6,380 bases of DNA from a bacterium (GTDB lineage Bacteria > Latescibacterota > UBA2968): NCBI GenBank assembly GCA_027296045.1, contig JAPUJS010000596.1, positions 1-6,380 of the forward strand, read 5' to 3'. Shown here one piece after another: positions 1 through 5,872 of the stretch; positions within the stretch are counted from its first letter, which is position 1, and each line of letters begins with the position of its first letter. Under the pieces are notes generated by a model that saw nothing but the letters and a program-made list of their open reading frames with translations, was not told the origin of the DNA and did no database searches. The translations under genes and the position numbers were made by a program.

Positions 1-101
1 GTGGCACCTACCACCCAGCCCACCAGATGACCGTCCAGGTAGGTCTGGCAGAAAATCCCGCCGGCAAAACAGCAGGCCACAAGGAGAGAAGGACGTCGCA
101 T
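1..101 (-). CDS. ComEC/Rec2-like DNA-uptake membrane protein, N-terminal fragment
   Basis: An open frame runs on the minus strand from ATG (complement of 99-101) to the window edge, giving 33 codons with no stop. The start is well bounded, because an in-frame TGA lies only eight codons upstream and no ATG/GTG/TTG lies between. The peptide begins MRRPSLLVACCFAGGIF and continues with further hydrophobic residues. An arginine-proline start followed at once by a Gly-rich transmembrane helix is typical of the ComEC/Rec2 N-terminus, the channel protein for transformation DNA. No good Shine-Dalgarno is visible. The gene diverges from ecfT and shares the 265-nt intergenic region with it. Only one helix is visible, so another polytopic membrane protein is possible; the family call is an inference from a short fragment. 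Confidence 0.45.
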   Translation of the reverse strand, partial: MRRPSLLVACCFAGGIFCQTYLDGHLVGWVVGA

Positions 102-366
102 CAGATCCCAAGAGAGATTTTTTCACGGAATACTCGCACCAATTTCCTGGAAAGTTCTGCAACTCCTGTACCGGTCTTAAGTTATTGGAAAATCAGCAAC
201 TCACTCAGAATCGGGTGAACATCTTGTTCCAAACAGCCCTTCTCAGAGAAACAAATGGTTCCCCTCCGGGATATTCGTTTGACAATCCCTGTAGGAGATG
301 GTATATTTTGCAAATCCGGTCAATCAGTCCCAACTGTAGCTTTTCTGAGAGGTTAGGTCACTCCGG
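102..366. other. Divergent intergenic region, comEC-like / ecfT
   Basis: This 265-nt stretch lies between the divergent start codons. Short open frames cross it on the plus strand (27-218 and 185-379), but their translations look random and overlap the genes on either side, so I do not call them. It contains the strong rightward promoter described separately and no tRNA, terminator or CRISPR-like structure that I can see. I could not identify a convincing leftward promoter for the minus-strand gene. The predicted ecfT leader after the promoter is only about 50 nt, which is too short for a typical riboswitch. Confidence 0.6.
279..307 (+). promoter_or_regulatory. Sigma-70 promoter with extended -10, driving ecfT and the downstream genes
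   Basis: A perfect -35 hexamer TTGACA (279-284) is followed by exactly 17 nt and then TATATT (302-307), a 5/6 match to TATAAT. The bases just before the -10 are TGG (299-301), which gives the extended -10 TGn motif. Transcription should start near 313-316, about 50 nt before the ecfT GTG. This is the best promoter match I found in the window, and it points into the seven-plus-gene plus-strand cluster. The match is seen directly; activity is inferred. Confidence 0.75.
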
Positions 367-1173
367 GTGCCGGTTCTAAATCACCTCACGCTGGGGCGTT
401 ATCTCCCAGGGGAATCCCTGTTTCACCGTCTGGATCCCCGTGTCAAATTGGGGGCTCTTGCGGCACTGGTGGGCATTTTATTTCTCAGTCGCTCTCTGGG
501 CATCCAGTTGGGCCTGTTGGTATTTCTGACCCTGTGTGGTATCGGCTCCAGGTTGCCCCTCCAAATGATCCTGGGGAATTTGCGGCCCCTGATACCCATC
601 CTGGCACTCACGCTCTTTTTTCATGCCTTTTGGACACCCGGACAGGTTCTCTTTACATTTCCAGACACGAAGTTTGCCCTGACCTGGCAAGGCCTGCAGC
701 AAGGTATTTTTCTGTCTCTTCGCCTATCGTCCCTGGTCATCGGCACGGCACTGCTCACACTGACCACATCTCCACTTGAACTGGCAGACGGGCTCGAACG
801 CATTTTTCGCCCCTTTCAAAAAATCAACCTGCCGGTTCACGAACTGGCCCTGACCCTGACGATTGCACTACGCTTTATTCCGATTCTTGTGGATGAAGCG
901 AATCGGATTTATGAAGCCCAGCTGTCTCGCGGAGCAGATTTTAGCGGCCATCCCGTTCGCCGTCTCAAGCGCTTCATGCCGCTGCTGCTCCCTTTATTTG
1001 TGGCCGCTTTTCATCGCGCCGAACGCCTGGCCTTTGCCCTGACAGCCCGCTGCTATCAAGGCGATGCCTCTCGAACGCAGTTTCGACCGCTGGTGCTCAC
1101 ATCGCTGGATTACGCCGTCCTCTCCGGTGTTTTTCTGTTGACTGCTCTGATATTGATTCCGACATTTTTGTAA
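367..1173 (+). CDS. ecfT: Energy-coupling factor (ECF) transporter transmembrane subunit EcfT
   Basis: This is the T-component of an ECF-type ABC importer, which couples ATPases to a substrate-binding S-subunit for uptake of vitamins or of Co/Ni. The 268-aa hydrophobic protein has the family's N-terminal LDPRVKL (about residues 22-28), several membrane helices, and the cytoplasmic coupling region with two Ala-Arg-Gly-type signatures. Here these are SRG (187-189, in SRGADF) and ARC (227-229, in ARCYQGD), separated by PLLLPLFVAAFHRAERLA. The Gly-to-Cys variant of the second motif is, as I recall, found in other EcfT/CbiQ proteins. The start is GTG at 367: an in-frame TGA at 346-348 excludes longer forms, and an AGAGGT-like site (348-353) lies somewhat far upstream. 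The stop abuts the truA ATG with no gap. No ATPase or S-subunit gene is visible nearby. Confidence 0.9.
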   Translation: MPVLNHLTLGRYLPGESLFHRLDPRVKLGALAALVGILFLSRSLGIQLGLLVFLTLCGIGSRLPLQMILGNLRPLIPILALTLFFHAFWTPGQVLFTFPDTKFALTWQGLQQGIFLSLRLSSLVIGTALLTLTTSPLELADGLERIFRPFQKINLPVHELALTLTIALRFIPILVDEANRIYEAQLSRGADFSGHPVRRLKRFMPLLLPLFVAAFHRAERLAFALTARCYQGDASRTQFRPLVLTSLDYAVLSGVFLLTALILIPTFL

Positions 1174-1911
1174 ATGCAACGAAATATTCGTTTGGTCCTG
1201 GAATATGACGGCACATTTTTTAAAGGCTGGCAGATCCAGCCCAAACAGCGCACGGTTCAGGGAGAATTAGAAGCGCGGTTGGAACGGCTCTGTAGCCAGC
1301 CCATTCGCGTCATTGCATCCGGTCGGACAGACACAGGTGTCCATGCCCAGGGGCAAGTGGTCAACTTCAATTGGGACAAAGACATCTCCCTTGAAAGACT
1401 GCAACATGCCCTCAACGGCATGCTACCGGCCGATATCGCCGTCCTTGGCGCCGATGAAGTCCCTCCAATATTTCACGCCCGATTCGACGCCAGGCGACGC
1501 ACATATCTCTACCAGATTCGCCATCAAAAACAGGCCCTCGGCCGGGACCAGGCCTGGTGGATTCGCCGCCCTCTCGATGTTGCAGCCATGCAGGAAGCAG
1601 CCTCCGCTCTGGTGGGTCACCACGATTTCACATCTTTCTGTGTGGCCGCTTTTGAGAAAGAAAAAAGGGATTGTCGGGTGTTTGATTGCACCTGGAAAGA
1701 GCTCGAAAACGGCCTCCAATTTCGCATCGAAGCCAATCGGTTTTTACGTGCCATGGTGCGCAGCATTGTTGGCACGCTGGTTGAAATCGGCAGGGGCATT
1801 CGCCCCCCCGGCGCAATGTCCCAGATTCTGGCAGCCCAAAACAGACAATCTGCAGGAGAATCCGCTCCGCCCCAGGGCCTCTTTCTCAACAAGGTCTTGT
1901 ATGTCGAATAG
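1174..1911 (+). CDS. truA: tRNA pseudouridine(38-40) synthase TruA
   Basis: TruA isomerises uridine to pseudouridine at positions 38-40 of the tRNA anticodon arm. At 245 aa the protein has the usual family length and is complete. Visible motifs are YDGTFFKGWQ (11-20), the active-site block SGRTDTGVHAQGQV with catalytic Asp53, the RRTYLYQI segment with the conserved Tyr (about 111), and RFLRAMVRSIVGTLVEIGRG near the C-terminus. The ATG follows the ecfT stop directly (TAA-ATG) without a clear Shine-Dalgarno, so translation is probably coupled to ecfT. An ecfT-truA pair is also known from Firmicutes, where the ECF genes precede truA. A seven-C run at 1803-1809 lies inside the gene but leaves the frame intact. 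Confidence 0.95.
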   Translation: MQRNIRLVLEYDGTFFKGWQIQPKQRTVQGELEARLERLCSQPIRVIASGRTDTGVHAQGQVVNFNWDKDISLERLQHALNGMLPADIAVLGADEVPPIFHARFDARRRTYLYQIRHQKQALGRDQAWWIRRPLDVAAMQEAASALVGHHDFTSFCVAAFEKEKRDCRVFDCTWKELENGLQFRIEANRFLRAMVRSIVGTLVEIGRGIRPPGAMSQILAAQNRQSAGESAPPQGLFLNKVLYVE

Positions 1912-1922
1912 GACAACCCGTC

Positions 1923-3023
1923 GTGTTGTGTCTGAATCTGTTCCTCTATCTGGGTCTTCTCCTGGGAGCCATAGCCGATACGGAGTCTTCAGACGCAAAT
2001 CGGCCGGCCGGAATAGAGACCACCAGGCGCAATGCCATTGTTCAGGCCATCGAAAAGGCGTCTCCGGCGGTTGTCAGCATTCACACGGCCCATGCCTTGA
2101 AAGAACATTCTCGCTGGGATCCCATCTTCGATTTTGCATTTCCGATCCCGGCAGTCAAAACCATACCGGGCATCGGCTCGGGTTTTGTGATTCGGGAAGA
2201 TGGCTATATTTTAACCAATAGCCATGTCGTGGAAGGGGCCACCGAGATTTTTGTCACTTTCCCCGACGGACGTCGATTTGAGGTCATCGACGTCTATATC
2301 GACCGCCCCCTGGATCTGGCAGTGGTTCAAATAGACGCCGAAGACCTGCCTGTCGTTCGCTTGGGCGATTCGGACGAGATCATCATTGGGGAATGGGCGA
2401 TTGCCCTCGGCAATCCGTTTGGGCTCCGGTTTGAAGACCCCAAACCCACGGTCACCGTCGGGGTCATCAGCGCCATCAATCGGGACGTCCGCCCCCAGGA
2501 AGGCGAACGCGCCTACCAGGCCATGATCCAGACAGACGCCTCCATCAATCCGGGAAACAGCGGGGGGCCCCTGGTTAACAGCCTGGGAGAAGTCATCGGG
2601 GTCAACACCTTTATCTTCTCTCAAACGGGAGGATCGCTTGGAATTGGGTTTGCGATGCCCATCAACCGGGCCATCACCGGGGCGCAACGACTCATTGAAC
2701 AGGGCAATCGGGATTTCTGGACCGGGATCGAGATTCACGACATCAACCCCATCATTGCCCGCACCTATGGTTTAAGTACCATTCGAGGGGCATTGATTAC
2801 GGTGATCGAGCCCCTCAGTCCCGGCGAAAGTGCCGGCGTTCTTCCCGGCGATGTAGTTGTCGAAGTCAACAGCACGCGCATCACCAAAGCCGAAGATGTC
2901 TTGAAAGCATTCCTCAACGCCAAAGTGGGCGACATTTTCTCACTCACTATTTTGCGGGGCAGGCAGTTGTTGAACAAAAGCCTGATCCTCGAACAACACC
3001 CCTTAAGCGAAGAAGGAAATTGA
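1923..3023 (+). CDS. HtrA/DegS-like periplasmic serine protease with one PDZ domain
   Basis: This trypsin-like S1C protease is predicted to act in envelope protein quality control. The 366-aa product starts with a hydrophobic stretch (about 2-18), probably a signal peptide cut after AIA or an uncleaved anchor. The protease domain (about 35-260) carries His101 (LTNSHVVEGA), Asp131 (RPLDLAVVQID) and Ser213 (NPGNSGGPL). It also has GSGFVI and IGFAMPI. One PDZ domain follows (about 265-352, with RGALITVIEPLSPGESAGV and PGDVVVEVN). One PDZ and about 360 aa match DegS- or HtrA2-like layouts rather than two-PDZ DegP. GTG 1923 is the best start: AGGA (1910-1913) lies nine bases upstream and I see no earlier in-frame ATG/GTG/TTG nearby; TTG 1926 is possible. 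The signal peptide lacks the usual Lys/Arg. The gene begins 11 nt after truA. Confidence 0.92.
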   Translation: MLCLNLFLYLGLLLGAIADTESSDANRPAGIETTRRNAIVQAIEKASPAVVSIHTAHALKEHSRWDPIFDFAFPIPAVKTIPGIGSGFVIREDGYILTNSHVVEGATEIFVTFPDGRRFEVIDVYIDRPLDLAVVQIDAEDLPVVRLGDSDEIIIGEWAIALGNPFGLRFEDPKPTVTVGVISAINRDVRPQEGERAYQAMIQTDASINPGNSGGPLVNSLGEVIGVNTFIFSQTGGSLGIGFAMPINRAITGAQRLIEQGNRDFWTGIEIHDINPIIARTYGLSTIRGALITVIEPLSPGESAGVLPGDVVVEVNSTRITKAEDVLKAFLNAKVGDIFSLTILRGRQLLNKSLILEQHPLSEEGN

Positions 3024-3054
3024 AATCTCTCGCCGTCAGAAACAGGAGTGAACG

Positions 3055-3783
3055 ATGAGAGCACGATCCGCGGTGCCAAGCCTGGTAACCATTTGCAGTC
3101 TTTTCTGCGGTTTTCTATCCATCTTTTACAGCGTCAATGGCAAATTGGTACCCGCCGCCTGGCTGATTGTAATTGCCGGTTTCATGGACGCCTTCGACGG
3201 CAAGCTGGCCCGACTTTTCGACACTCCCAGCAACTTCGGTGGCCAGTTCGATTCCATCGTCGATATCTGTTCGTTCGGTGTCTCCCCCGCCGTGCTGATG
3301 CTGCACTACTATGCCAACCTGGGCACCGTGCTCTGGATTCCGTTTTCTGCCTGCTTTCTGTTTCTGCTTTGCGGCTCCCTTCGTCTTGCCCGATTTAATA
3401 TCCAGCTCAAAGGATTTGAAAAAGGAAATTTCACGGGCCTGCCGATTCCATCTGCTGCAGGTGCCCTTGCAGCCTATGTCGTTTTCACACAGGGGGTTTG
3501 GAGCAGCGAGCACGAACTGCGTGTGGCCATTTCGTTGTGTGCAATGCTCTCGTTCTTGATGATCAGCACATTCGAATATGAAGTCTTTCCCAAACTGTCA
3601 TTGGAAACCACCAAAGATCGGCTCAAACTGCTCGCGATGCTCTCCGTGATTGTCATTATGGTTTTTTATACCGATGAATTCTTCTTCCCGCTAGCACTCG
3701 GCTACGCCCTCTCAGGGGTCGCCCGCTGGTTGTTCAATCTGGTGACTGACCGGGAAGTGGCAGATATTCGAAACGAATTGTAA
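3055..3783 (+). CDS. pssA: CDP-diacylglycerol-serine O-phosphatidyltransferase
   Basis: This inner-membrane enzyme makes phosphatidylserine from CDP-diacylglycerol and serine, the first step towards phosphatidylethanolamine. The 242-aa polytopic protein carries a full CDP-alcohol phosphatidyltransferase signature with canonical spacing: Asp45, Asp48, Gly49, Ala52, Arg53, Gly62, Asp66 and Asp70. The PSLVTICSLFCGFLSI start and the SFGVSPA segment after the last Asp point to PssA rather than PgsA. The ATG at 3055 has a strong AGGAG (3044-3048) six bases upstream. The usual partner psd (phosphatidylserine decarboxylase) is not in the window; upstream lies the htrA-like gene (31-nt gap) and downstream a small membrane protein (11-nt gap). 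Confidence 0.92.
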   Translation: MRARSAVPSLVTICSLFCGFLSIFYSVNGKLVPAAWLIVIAGFMDAFDGKLARLFDTPSNFGGQFDSIVDICSFGVSPAVLMLHYYANLGTVLWIPFSACFLFLLCGSLRLARFNIQLKGFEKGNFTGLPIPSAAGALAAYVVFTQGVWSSEHELRVAISLCAMLSFLMISTFEYEVFPKLSLETTKDRLKLLAMLSVIVIMVFYTDEFFFPLALGYALSGVARWLFNLVTDREVADIRNEL

Positions 3784-3794
3784 GGACAACCAAT

Positions 3795-4076
3795 ATGGGA
3801 AAAAGAAGCATCGGCTTCTTAATTATTGCAATTTTTGTCGGGATTCTGGCAGGAAATATTGTCGGGGTAGTTTTAAGCGTTGTTTTTGAAAGCCTGGGGC
3901 TCCAGAACAATGTGGTTCAAAAAGTCCTGGTCGACCCGCTGGTCGAATACGAGTTTTACCCCACCCGGCTCAATTTAATGATCTTGACCCTCACTTTCGG
4001 ATTTTCACTCAACTTTAACATCCTCAGTTTGCTGGGCATTGGAACGGCCTGGTATTACGTGAAATATTCTTATTAA
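3795..4076 (+). CDS. Small DUF4321-type membrane protein
   Basis: This 93-aa hydrophobic protein has two predicted membrane helices, about residues 6-31 (glycine-rich, FLIIAIFVGILAGNIVGVVL) and about 60-87. A short, more polar segment (FESLGLQNNVVQKVLVDPLVEYEF) lies between them. The second part, LTLTFGFSLNFNILSLLGIG, resembles the end of DUF4321 proteins, which are small, widespread and of unknown function. The ATG at 3795 has AAGGA (3782-3786) eight bases upstream. The gene lies 11 nt after pssA and should be co-transcribed and co-translated with it. No enzymatic motif is visible. The neighbours (pssA before, tatA after) hint at an envelope role, but nothing in the protein itself shows a function. 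Confidence 0.8.
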   Translation: MGKRSIGFLIIAIFVGILAGNIVGVVLSVVFESLGLQNNVVQKVLVDPLVEYEFYPTRLNLMILTLTFGFSLNFNILSLLGIGTAWYYVKYSY

Positions 4077-4138
4077 GTTCCGGGTTTTGAGCTCCAAGTT
4101 CCGAGTGCTAAGAAAGCGTGGAACTCGAAACCTGAAAC
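4075..4138. repeat. Degenerate tandem and inverted repeat between the DUF4321 gene and tatA
   Basis: Two adjacent units start with AAGTTCCG: 4075-4095 and 4096-4116. The first arm (4077-4095) is also an imperfect inverted repeat of 4120-4138. Of 19 positions, 15 pair by Watson-Crick rules, two more can form G-U pairs in the plus-strand RNA, and two are C-A mismatches. The loop is about 24 nt. The hairpin would end just before the AGGAGG ribosome binding site of tatA (4141-4146). There is no T-run after it, so it does not look like an intrinsic terminator. Its composition, built from AGTTCCG/GAACTCG words, suggests a dispersed intergenic repeat, but only one copy is in the window. Confidence 0.6.
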
Positions 4139-4140
4139 TC

Positions 4141-4146
4141 AGGAGG
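4141..4146 (+). promoter_or_regulatory. Strong ribosome binding site of tatA
   Basis: A perfect AGGAGG lies seven bases before the tatA ATG and only two bases after the distal arm of the inverted repeat. If the hairpin forms in mRNA, it would sit directly beside this site and could affect ribosome access. Confidence 0.75.
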
Positions 4147-4153
4147 AAACACC

Positions 4154-4399
4154 ATGTTTGGAATGGGCCCCTGGGAAATCCTGGTCATCTTACTGATTGC
4201 ACTGCTTCTGTTTGGTGCCAAACGCATTCCCGAAATTGCACAGGGATTGGGAAAAGGAATTACCGAATTTAAGCGCGCCGTCCGAGACGTGCAGGGCGAA
4301 ATTGAAAACAGCGTAGAGGCATCGCCTCCGCCGGCCTCCCAAAACACCGTCTCGCCCAATCCCCCATCGGGTTCGGAGAGCCCCACAAAGTCACCGTAG
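4154..4399 (+). CDS. tatA: Sec-independent (twin-arginine) translocase subunit TatA/TatE
   Basis: TatA forms the pore or membrane-weakening part of the Tat system, which exports folded proteins such as cofactor-containing periplasmic redox enzymes. The 81-aa protein starts MFGMGPWEIL. It has one short transmembrane helix (about 6-20), the FGAKRIPE hinge (20-27) with the conserved Phe-Gly, then an amphipathic helix (about 24-46, IAQGLGKGITEFKRAVRD). The tail is low-complexity and rich in Pro, Ser and Asn. The TatA/E class is preferred over TatB because the protein is short, has the FGAKR(I/L)PE hinge, and lacks the long helical TatB tail. tatB and tatC are not next to it. The ATG at 4154 has a perfect AGGAGG. 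It sits 77 nt after the DUF4321 gene and 9 nt before gatA. Confidence 0.93.
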   Translation: MFGMGPWEILVILLIALLLFGAKRIPEIAQGLGKGITEFKRAVRDVQGEIENSVEASPPPASQNTVSPNPPSGSESPTKSP

Positions 4400-4408
4400 G
4401 GAGGGTGC

Positions 4409-5872
4409 GTGACCCAGGATGCAACTGCGCCCCTATCCGAGCAGTCGGCAGAAGCCATTGCACAAGCCATTCGGTCTGGCCAGACGACTGCCCAAAAGGT
4501 CGCAGAATCAACGCTCCATCACATTCGGCAAACCGACGATGAGATTCACGCCTTCCTGACCCTGGACGAAGAGGGCGTCTACAAACAAGCAGAAGCAGTC
4601 GACCAAAAGATCTCCAACGGAGAAGATCCAGGTGTATTGGCAGGGGTCCCGATCGCCCTGAAAGACACCCTCTGTACAAAGGGCCTTCGCACCACCTGTG
4701 CTTCCAAAATCCTGGAAAACTTCATTCCCCCCTACGACGCCACAGCCGTCGCCCGCCTGCGCTCCTCTGGCGCAATCCTCATCGGCAAGCTCAATATGGA
4801 CGAGTTTGCGATGGGTTCCTCCAACGAAAACTCCGCCTTTGGACCCACCCGAAACCCCCACGACACCACCCGCGTTGCCGGTGGCTCCAGCGGCGGATCG
4901 GCCGCTGCCGTCGCCGCCGGGCAAGTCCCTTTGACCCTCGGATCGGACACCGGAGGATCCATCCGGCTTCCTGCCTCTTTCTGTGGCGTTGTCGGCCTCA
5001 AACCCACCTACGGCAGGGTGTCCCGCTATGGCCTGATCGCCTACGCTTCTTCTCTGGACCAAATCGGTCCTCTTGCCGCCAATGTGGCCGATACGGCCCG
5101 GTTGCTCAACGTGATTTCCGGCCACGATCCCAACGACTCTACCTGTGCAGATGTCCCTGTTCCCGACCATACCGCTTGCCTTACCAGAGGTGTGGAAGGC
5201 CTGAAAATCGGCCTACCCCGTGAGTATTTCTCCGAGGGCCTGGATGAGGAAGTCAAAAAAGCGGTCTTGAAAGGGGTCGAAATCCTGGAACAGGCCGGCG
5301 CAACCGTCCAGGAGATATCGATCCCGGTTGCTGGTCACCCGGCCTATTCGATTGCAGCCTATTATATTATCGCAACCGCCGAGGCCTCTTCCAATCTTTC
5401 TCGATACGACGGTGTCAAATACGGATTCCGATCTGAATCGGACGACCTGATCGAGATGTACAACCAGACCCGAAGCCAGGGATTTGGCCGCGAAGTCAAA
5501 CGCAGAATCATGCTGGGCACCTATGCACTCAGCGCCGGATATTATGACGCCTATTATCTCAAAGCCCAGCGGGTGCGCACGCTCATCCAAAAGGACTTCG
5601 ACACCGCCTTCCAATCCTGTGACCTCCTGGCCTCCCCGGTCTCGCCCACCCCGGCTTTCCAGGTTGGAGAAAAAATAGACGACCCGCTCCAGATGTATCT
5701 GTCCGACATATACACCGTCTCCGTCAACCTTGCGGGCATCCCAGGAATTTCTGTACCGTGCGGTCAATCTTCCAACGGCCTGCCCATCGGCCTCCAGCTG
5801 CTGGGAAAAGCCTTTGATGAAGAAACCCTCTTGCAGGCCGCCTCGGTTGTAGAACAAGGGCAAACCCCATGA
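4409..5872 (+). CDS. gatA: Asp-tRNA(Asn)/Glu-tRNA(Gln) amidotransferase subunit A
   Basis: GatA is the glutaminase subunit of the GatCAB complex; it releases ammonia used to convert Glu-tRNA(Gln) or Asp-tRNA(Asn) to the amidated forms. The 487-aa protein has an amidase-signature fold with the Lys-cisSer-Ser triad: Lys85 (PIALKDT), Ser160 (GGSSGGS) and Ser184 (GSDTGGSIRLP). These assignments follow spacing in known GatA proteins. The start is GTG 4409, with GGAGG (4400-4404) four bases upstream. The C-terminus stops at EQGQTP, roughly ten residues before the WHKRRP-type ending of many homologues. The gene ends in an ATGA overlap with gatB. gatC, often upstream of gatA, is absent here; tatA takes its place. 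Confidence 0.95.
   Translation: MTQDATAPLSEQSAEAIAQAIRSGQTTAQKVAESTLHHIRQTDDEIHAFLTLDEEGVYKQAEAVDQKISNGEDPGVLAGVPIALKDTLCTKGLRTTCASKILENFIPPYDATAVARLRSSGAILIGKLNMDEFAMGSSNENSAFGPTRNPHDTTRVAGGSSGGSAAAVAAGQVPLTLGSDTGGSIRLPASFCGVVGLKPTYGRVSRYGLIAYASSLDQIGPLAANVADTARLLNVISGHDPNDSTCADVPVPDHTACLTRGVEGLKIGLPREYFSEGLDEEVKKAVLKGVEILEQAGATVQEISIPVAGHPAYSIAAYYIIATAEASSNLSRYDGVKYGFRSESDDLIEMYNQTRSQGFGREVKRRIMLGTYALSAGYYDAYYLKAQRVRTLIQKDFDTAFQSCDLLASPVSPTPAFQVGEKIDDPLQMYLSDIYTVSVNLAGIPGISVPCGQSSNGLPIGLQLLGKAFDEETLLQAASVVEQGQTP

Noticed and set aside
298..339. A possible 13-codon leader peptide starting at ATG 298
   Set aside because: The ATG lies upstream of the predicted transcription start and inside the promoter, so it would not be in the transcript. 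The nearby purine run is too close to serve as a ribosome binding site.
314..366. A riboswitch in the ecfT leader (vitamin or cobalamin control)
   Set aside because: The predicted leader is about 50 nt with no conserved riboswitch core or terminator-like hairpin that I can recognise.
27..379. Two short plus-strand open frames in the intergenic region before ecfT
   Set aside because: They show no ribosome binding site or recognisable protein. One overlaps the minus-strand gene start and the other overlaps ecfT and runs through the promoter.
1803..1809. A seven-C run in truA as a second frame error
   Set aside because: The TruA reading frame and motifs are continuous across it and the protein ends at the normal length.
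1313..2221. A 302-codon plus-strand open frame overlapping truA and the protease gene
   Set aside because: It lies in another frame across two well-supported genes, and its translation is rich in Ser, Arg, Pro and Cys with no recognisable motif. It is a shadow of coding sequence.
2211..2738. A 175-codon minus-strand open frame opposite the HtrA-like gene
   Set aside because: It is low-complexity antisense of a gene with an intact His-Asp-Ser triad.
4087..4114. A promoter for tatA inside the repeat (TTGAGC, 16 nt, TAAGAA)
   Set aside because: Only four of six and three of six consensus positions match, which is within chance in this repeat.
4077..4138. An intrinsic terminator after the DUF4321 gene
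   Set aside because: The stem is imperfect with a 24-nt loop and is followed by a purine-rich ribosome binding site, not a T-run.
4508..5863. Two long minus-strand open frames (about 220 and 216 codons) opposite gatA
   Set aside because: GatA is complete with catalytic residues in the plus frame. The antisense translations are Gly/Val/Asp-rich with no family features, as expected from codon bias on the other strand.
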